NCBI RefSeq assembly: GCF_964340395.1
Contig: NC_135566.1
Span: 10,505,001-10,569,000 of the forward strand
Direction: 5' to 3'
DNA from: Glandiceps talaboti
Taxonomy: Eukaryota; Hemichordata; Enteropneusta; Spengelidae
Length of the DNA stretch: 64,000 bases
How positions within the stretch are numbered: position 1 is the stretch's first letter; each line of letters begins with the position of its first letter. The translations under genes were made by a program, and so were the position numbers. The notes beneath the pieces are model-generated. The model worked only from the letters and a program-made list of their open reading frames with translations. It had not been told where the DNA came from and did not search any database. Positions 21,769-64,000 of the stretch are shown one piece after another.

Positions 21769-24700
21769 CTACAAAAGATTTGACAGAATAAATAAAATGA
21801 AAGATTATATATAATATATTGTAGCTTTGAACATAGACTGTAAGATACATTGTATCGTTCTGCCCTCACAGGCCTCCTCTTGACGATGTGTGAGGGCGCA
21901 CCATCATGGTATACCTTACAGATTTCTTTGAACCCTGACCATATTTTTAGACTATTGTTTCTACATGTGCACCCAATAAGTACATAATGAGAGTATTCAC
22001 CAAGATTCAAGTACAACTTACAGTGAGTTATAATGCCAGTAATTGCTGATCACAGAACAGACTGATTCACTCTAACCACTACTAGTAATACCTAGTTTAG
22101 TGAATTATATTTCAACTTCAATTCAAATATTCATCAGCTTAGTACATCAAATGACATGCATACACTAATTTCTATCGCTAAGGTATTTCTATTTTATTCA
22201 AATTAATGTATATAAAAGCCAACTGTCTAATACATCGTCAGCTTCAAAGCATACATAAGTAAACATCATCACCATGCAATAAGTTATATTGCTAATCCTG
22301 CATGTGTCAAACACTGTGTCAACATTTTGACAGCTAAAGGGCATTAGTACACATTATTATTGTGCAATAAGTTATCTATTTTTTCATACCCCAGCCACAC
22401 AATGAAGAGCAAATTTTGTATGATTTGGAAAGGTTCCTAATCTTGTTCTATATTGTTGCTTGGCAACTCAGGAACTTATTTCTGATTTACCTCTATGTAT
22501 GTATCAGATTACACATTCATCACATTGTGAGGTATCAGTGCCTTACTCTCCTTTACATTCTATATAATAATATTACAATGTTTAGTCCCATTTTTGTTTA
22601 CTTGTATGAGTCATACAAAGGTCATGTCATTCACTAAAAATTCATATCTACCTTTTATTTGAACACCACACCCGACCTCCACTTTTCTGAGTCCATTCAG
22701 AATTACACGGTGGAAATTTTTTCTTTTCGTCCTCGTTTGATTTTTTCTCCTCCAGTCCTTTAGCCATTAAAGTTTGTACTTTAGCAAGTTCCTCAGTTGG
22801 ATTACCATTCTCATCATAGAATCTACCCTGTAATTTCCCTGTATCAACAAACACATAATATGAAGATAAAGGTATGCTAGATATGACAATATTTGTCTAT
22901 GGTTGTTGTTGTTGTTGTTGTTGTTCAATTTTTAGACTTAAACATGCAACTGGCGGTGCCTGGGACCCTATTTTGCATATGACTGACTGTATGTTTGGAG
23001 GTGGAGAACTTGTGATGACTCACTGGCAAGTAATCACCAAAATATAAACATTCCCTATATCTGGGCTTTTCACATGCAAATGCCACATATAATCCTGAAT
23101 GACACACAATCTAAGCAGCTGTTTGCAGGGAACTTTGGCTCATTTGGAAAGGTTTTTTCATTCTATGAAACAAACAGACTGATTTTCAACTAATTTGTGT
23201 ATCAAGTTACCATCCTACGACATTGACAAACAATTTGTACATGATACATGACCTGTGTGTTTCTCGGAGCACAGAAAAAATGCTGAAAACAAGACCCAGA
23301 AGCTAGTGCTCTGTACAGCAGTTTTAATTTCCCGCATTTGCATAGATTAGCCATAATCCTCTTTATATAGGGCAGTTGTGTCTAGGTAGGTAGCCTAGGA
23401 ACATGCTTCAGGAGTACACATACACATTTTGATGGCAGTGTAGTCATATACAAGTATACATACCAAGACCAATGAACATTTTTACAAATATTTATGAAGA
23501 AACTACAAATACGAAGGATAGGCCGCACTTCTTTGGCAGAAACATGTCTTTGTGTATACCTGTATGCTTACCTACAATGTACATGTAGTACACATGTGTA
23601 ATTCATGTATGCTTATCTACATGTAGTACACATGTGTAATTCATGTATGCTTATCTACATGTAGTACACATGGGTAATTAATGTATGCTTACCTACATGT
23701 AGTACACACAGTGTTTTATTTAAGGGCGGTAAGTAGGTAAAATCTACCGGGGTTCCCACATCATTTTACCGGGGTTCCCCACCTAAATTATGATACATTG
23801 CATGAGAAGCACTACCAGTTTTACCTCTTTCCCCCTTTCTGTTACCGGGGTTCCCAAACCTTAGCAAAAACACTGACACATGTGTAATTAATGTATGCTT
23901 ACCTACATGTACACATGTGTAATTAATGTATGCTTATCTACATGTAGTACATGTGTAATTAATGTATGCTTATCTACATGTAGTACACATGTGTAATTAA
24001 TGTATGCTTATCTACATGCACACATGTGTAATTCATGTATGCTTATCTACATGCACACATGTGTAATTCATGTATGCTTACATGTATTCTTACCTGCAGA
24101 TGTGTAATCTTCATGTTTAGCAACTTACCTACATGTACATACATGTGTGTATAATATACATGTTTACTAACTTGCCTACATGTGTAATCTTCATGTAAAC
24201 TTACCTACAAATGTGTAATATTTATGTACACTTACATGTACCTACAGGGCTCAAAATTAACAATAGTCCCATGTCCACAGACTACCAATTCTTGTCATGG
24301 GGCTACCATAATTTACAGTTGGTAGCCCACTCAGGGCTACCACTGATGATGGATGTAATCTTCATGTTTAGTAACTTGCCTACATGTGTAATCTTCGTGT
24401 ATGCTTACCTACATATCTGTAATCTTTGTGATAGAAATCTAACCATGATTTCACTTCAAGTACTTGAGATGGTGTGAAGTCACTTATATCATCAATTAAT
24501 CCCTTCTCTGAGAAGTCACCAGTAACATACCCCCTAGTTCCATCCTTCCCTGTAAAAGATTAAAAAAATAGCAATGACAGCATGCCAATAATCGTATAAC
24601 CACCCAAATTATAAACCCATGGTGTAACCATGGAAACGGTAATATTTCTTTTGTTTTTGTATTAACTAACTTCATTGAAATTATTAAATTTTCATAATAT

Positions 24701-25232
24701 TATTGGTGAAAAACTAAACTGTTTCGCAGGTTGGCTTATATTGGTTACTGTTATCACATATGATGTTGGGTAATGAAATAGCACCTTGGTAACTACACTT
24801 GCAATGAGTTTGGCAATATTAGTGATTTCCTGCAGTGCAGGGGTATATGGGACACCACGTTTATCACCACAAAGACAAATACAAAGAGTGGGATAAACAT
24901 GTACCTGTAAAGAAGTCATAGCCACCACCTGGTCCATAGTGCCTCTCTCCTGCTGACACATCAAATACATTTCCCAACACTGCTAGGTACAATCCTTTAC
25001 TGCCTGGTCCACCGGTGTAGTCTTTCAGTTCTTCTACAGTAAACACTTTTGAGGGCTTTCCCACCAGACTTACGTGTGCATTCCCCACCAGTCTTTTCAC
25101 TTTATGGAAGAATTTCCCTGCCATTGACTTACATTCTTCAAATACTTCAGGGTTCTTGGCAAGGTAAATACCATCAATGATGGCCAATGCACCGATAAAC
25201 AGCGAAAAGTATAATACACGTTTGCTAGGCAT
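21555..25232 (-). CDS. CYB5D2: Neuferricin (cytochrome b5 domain-containing protein 2), complete
   Basis: Four exons on the minus strand, 25232-24905, 24549-24409, 22838-22652 and 21768-21555, join in phase to encode 289 residues (human about 264). Residues 6-25 form a hydrophobic signal peptide or membrane anchor. A cytochrome b5-like heme-binding domain of the MAPR type spans about 64-157: FTVEELKDYTGGPGSKGLYL, then RHYGPGGGY with the tyrosines typical of this family, then TGKDGTRGYVTGDFSEKG. The C-terminal region carries the family's conserved cysteines and motifs FPPCNSEW, RVWCSNKSGG, RDWVGVPRK, CACVRTSGPP and RGDLDNPNL. Family members are heme-binding, secreted or endomembrane proteins; vertebrate neuferricin is linked to neuronal differentiation. 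The gene is head to head with MED15. The start is chosen because it is the first Met of the open exon and precedes the hydrophobic segment directly. Confidence 0.95.
21769..22651. other. Neuferricin intron 3, nothing further seen
   Basis: Ordinary AT-rich intron with no recognisable repeat, element or nested gene. Confidence 0.5.
22652..22838 (-). CDS. CYB5D2: Neuferricin exon 3
   Basis: Acceptor TTGATACAG|GG and donor AAAAG|GTAGAT; residues 158-218. Encodes GRFYDENGNPTEEL, a charged Lys/Glu helix, then FPPCNSEW and RVWCSNK with two conserved cysteines. Confidence 0.93.
22897..22925. repeat. (TTG)n microsatellite
   Basis: About nine TTG/GTT units in neuferricin intron 2. Confidence 0.85.
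23575..24090. repeat. 38-bp minisatellite in neuferricin intron 2
   Basis: About a dozen units of 38 bp built on CTACATGTAGTACACATGTG followed by TAATTMATGTATGCTTAT. Several units have lost the TAGTA segment. The array is interrupted by a MITE-like insertion at 23,709-23,875, so the array is older than the insertion. Confidence 0.85.
23709..23875. mobile_element. MITE-like element with CAG...CTG ends
   Basis: About 167 bp with 17-bp imperfect terminal inverted repeats, beginning CAGTGTTTTATTTAAGG and ending in the complement of CAGTGTTTTTGCTAAGG. The host 38-bp repeat is duplicated as ACACA at both sides (5 bp). Inside, TACCGGGGTTCCC occurs three times. The CAG...CTG ends suggest hAT, but a 5-bp duplication and a preceding CACAGTG heptamer-like start would also fit a Transib-type end. 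The superfamily is unresolved. Confidence 0.65.
24245..24347. mobile_element. Degenerate hAT-like MITE remnant
   Basis: Starts CAGGGCTCAAAATTAAC, a typical hAT MITE terminus, and contains inverted GGTAGCCC / GGGCTACC motifs, but no matching right terminus. Next to neuferricin exon 2. Confidence 0.4.
24409..24549 (-). CDS. CYB5D2: Neuferricin exon 2
   Basis: Acceptor TTTTACAG|GG and donor GTAG|GTAAGC; residues 111-156, phase 1-1. Encodes KDGTRGYVTGDFSEKGLIDD and the helix VLEVKSWLDFYHKDYRYV that ends the heme domain. Confidence 0.93.
24905..25232 (-). CDS. CYB5D2: Neuferricin exon 1
   Basis: Residues 1-109 plus one base of a split glycine codon; donor TTACAG|GTACAT. Contains the N-terminal hydrophobic segment, a basic-amphipathic linker and the first half of the cytochrome b5-like domain up to GGGYDFFT. 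Confidence 0.95.
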
Positions 25233-25675
25233 TGCTAAATTATTCAGTTCATCAAGTTCAGGTTGTTGATGGTAAATATTTTAAAAAGTTAAAATACTAC
25301 TGAATGGTTGATATAAATAAATGTAATTGTTTTCGGTTCGATAATATTTGATCTTGAACCTCAACGGTGGAAGAATCCTAGGACAAAAGTTTGTTGACAC
25401 GATCGATTTCACGCATTTCACTCAGGAGGCTGACATATTGGATTGAAAACGAGGTTTAATGCCGTAAAACGTTGGCATTCTATGTTCTATCTGATCGTGA
25501 ATCTTCCATGTGACCCGAATTAAAACCAAACAAATTGCTTCTAAAGTATATATAGGTAGTATTGATGACGCAAGACGAAATATTTTTCATTACGATGACA
25601 AGTGGTCCAAAAAACGTAGAATATTTTATGCCAAACTGACCTTGCGCAGTAAGAGGGTGATATAAAAAAACGAAA
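25233..25675. promoter_or_regulatory. Shared neuferricin/MED15 upstream region
   Basis: 443 bp separate the two divergent start codons, so both core promoters and both 5' UTRs must lie here or overlap the other gene. No TATA box is obvious at a sensible place. The MED15 start is AAAATGGCGGAA, which overlaps a YY1-like AANATGGCGG motif, as in many housekeeping genes. A CCATGTGAC E-box-like site lies near 25,508. Confidence 0.6.
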
Positions 25676-63534
<37,859 letters not shown>

Positions 63535-64000
63535 GTGAAAATCATTAATTGAGTCCATACCTTTTATGATACATGTAATATCAAGCTCCTACATGTATGC
63601 TACCATAAATAGATGTGCATTTCCAAACTTTGCACCTAGGAATTCTTATGGATTTCTTTCCATTGGGCATATGACAATCATCAAATCTGAATATATTCAA
63701 GAACAAACTAAAGATATGTATGTTCAATAAAGCATTTTGTTTGGATTGACCATATTGGCATGATTGAAAAGTACTGTGATTTCTAAGTCTGGCATTTTAT
63801 AAATTATTGTGGATAAGATTAGATAAGCGGCCATATTTGATTTCTGATGTGGATATGAGGAACTGTTTTTGAGCAAAATGGCAGTTTGCATCACTGTATA
63901 GTGTAAATACTGTCAGTACTAATCCTGTTCAACCATGGTTTGAATCTCTGACTAGTTTCACACCATGAGTAGGCATTTGTTTGAGTTAAATAGTGTACTA
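63535..64000. other. Start of MED15 intron 15
   Basis: No exon matching the next expected MED15 segment is visible. The gene runs out of the window. Confidence 0.6.

Noticed and set aside
63535-64000. Possible MED15 exon 16
   Set aside because: No segment resembling the next conserved MED15 block was found before the window ends.

Overview
This is an AT-rich, intron-rich animal nuclear sequence. The exons are short with GT-AG introns, and there is abundant simple-sequence DNA, MITE-like elements and minisatellites. The three recognisable genes are all animal genes: a sulfatase, neuferricin and the Mediator subunit MED15. The style suggests a marine invertebrate, but I cannot place it in a phylum from the sequence alone. 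There is no prokaryotic gene organisation.

Layout. (1) About 410-13,350 is a large satellite-like block: three tandem macro-units of roughly 3.3, 4.15 and 5.5 kb. Each holds an array of a 91-bp minisatellite, a TIR-bounded element of about 640 bp, short palindromes, and a second (A/B heterodimer) satellite. (2) 13,527-18,630, minus strand: the 5' five exons of an arylsulfatase B/I/J-like gene. They include a first exon encoding a signal anchor and the CxPSR formylglycine motif. The C-terminal exons are not in the window; the repeat block sits exactly where the gene should continue. (3) 21,555-25,232, minus strand: a complete four-exon neuferricin (CYB5D2) gene encoding 289 residues. (4) 25,676-63,534 and beyond, plus strand: MED15. 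Fifteen exons join in perfect phase to encode the first 585 residues, comprising the KIX domain, poly-Ala and poly-Gln linkers, a Ser/Pro region and the start of the conserved C-terminal domain. The end of the gene lies outside the window. Neuferricin and MED15 are head to head, 443 bp apart between start codons, so they probably share a bidirectional promoter.

The MED15 introns hold most of the remaining DNA. They contain a 60-bp minisatellite of about 28 copies (34.3-36.1 kb), a 66-bp dimeric repeat (43.7-44.8 kb), a 31-bp minisatellite seeded by the exon 12 splice junction (60.1-60.64 kb), and very long (TG)n, (TATG)n, (TCTG)n and (GA)n tracts. They also contain a hAT-type MITE with an intact 8-bp target duplication, at least seven long-armed fold-back elements, and a decayed non-LTR reverse-transcriptase tail nested in one of the fold-backs.

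The most notable gene-level observation is in MED15. Exons 9, 10 and 11 (63, 63 and 66 nt, all phase 2-2) are tandem duplicates of one Ser/Pro/Tyr motif that also begins exon 12. The most notable non-gene observations are the macro-satellite lying inside or at the end of the sulfatase gene, the splice-site-derived minisatellite, and four perfect CTCF-consensus motifs, all on the plus strand.
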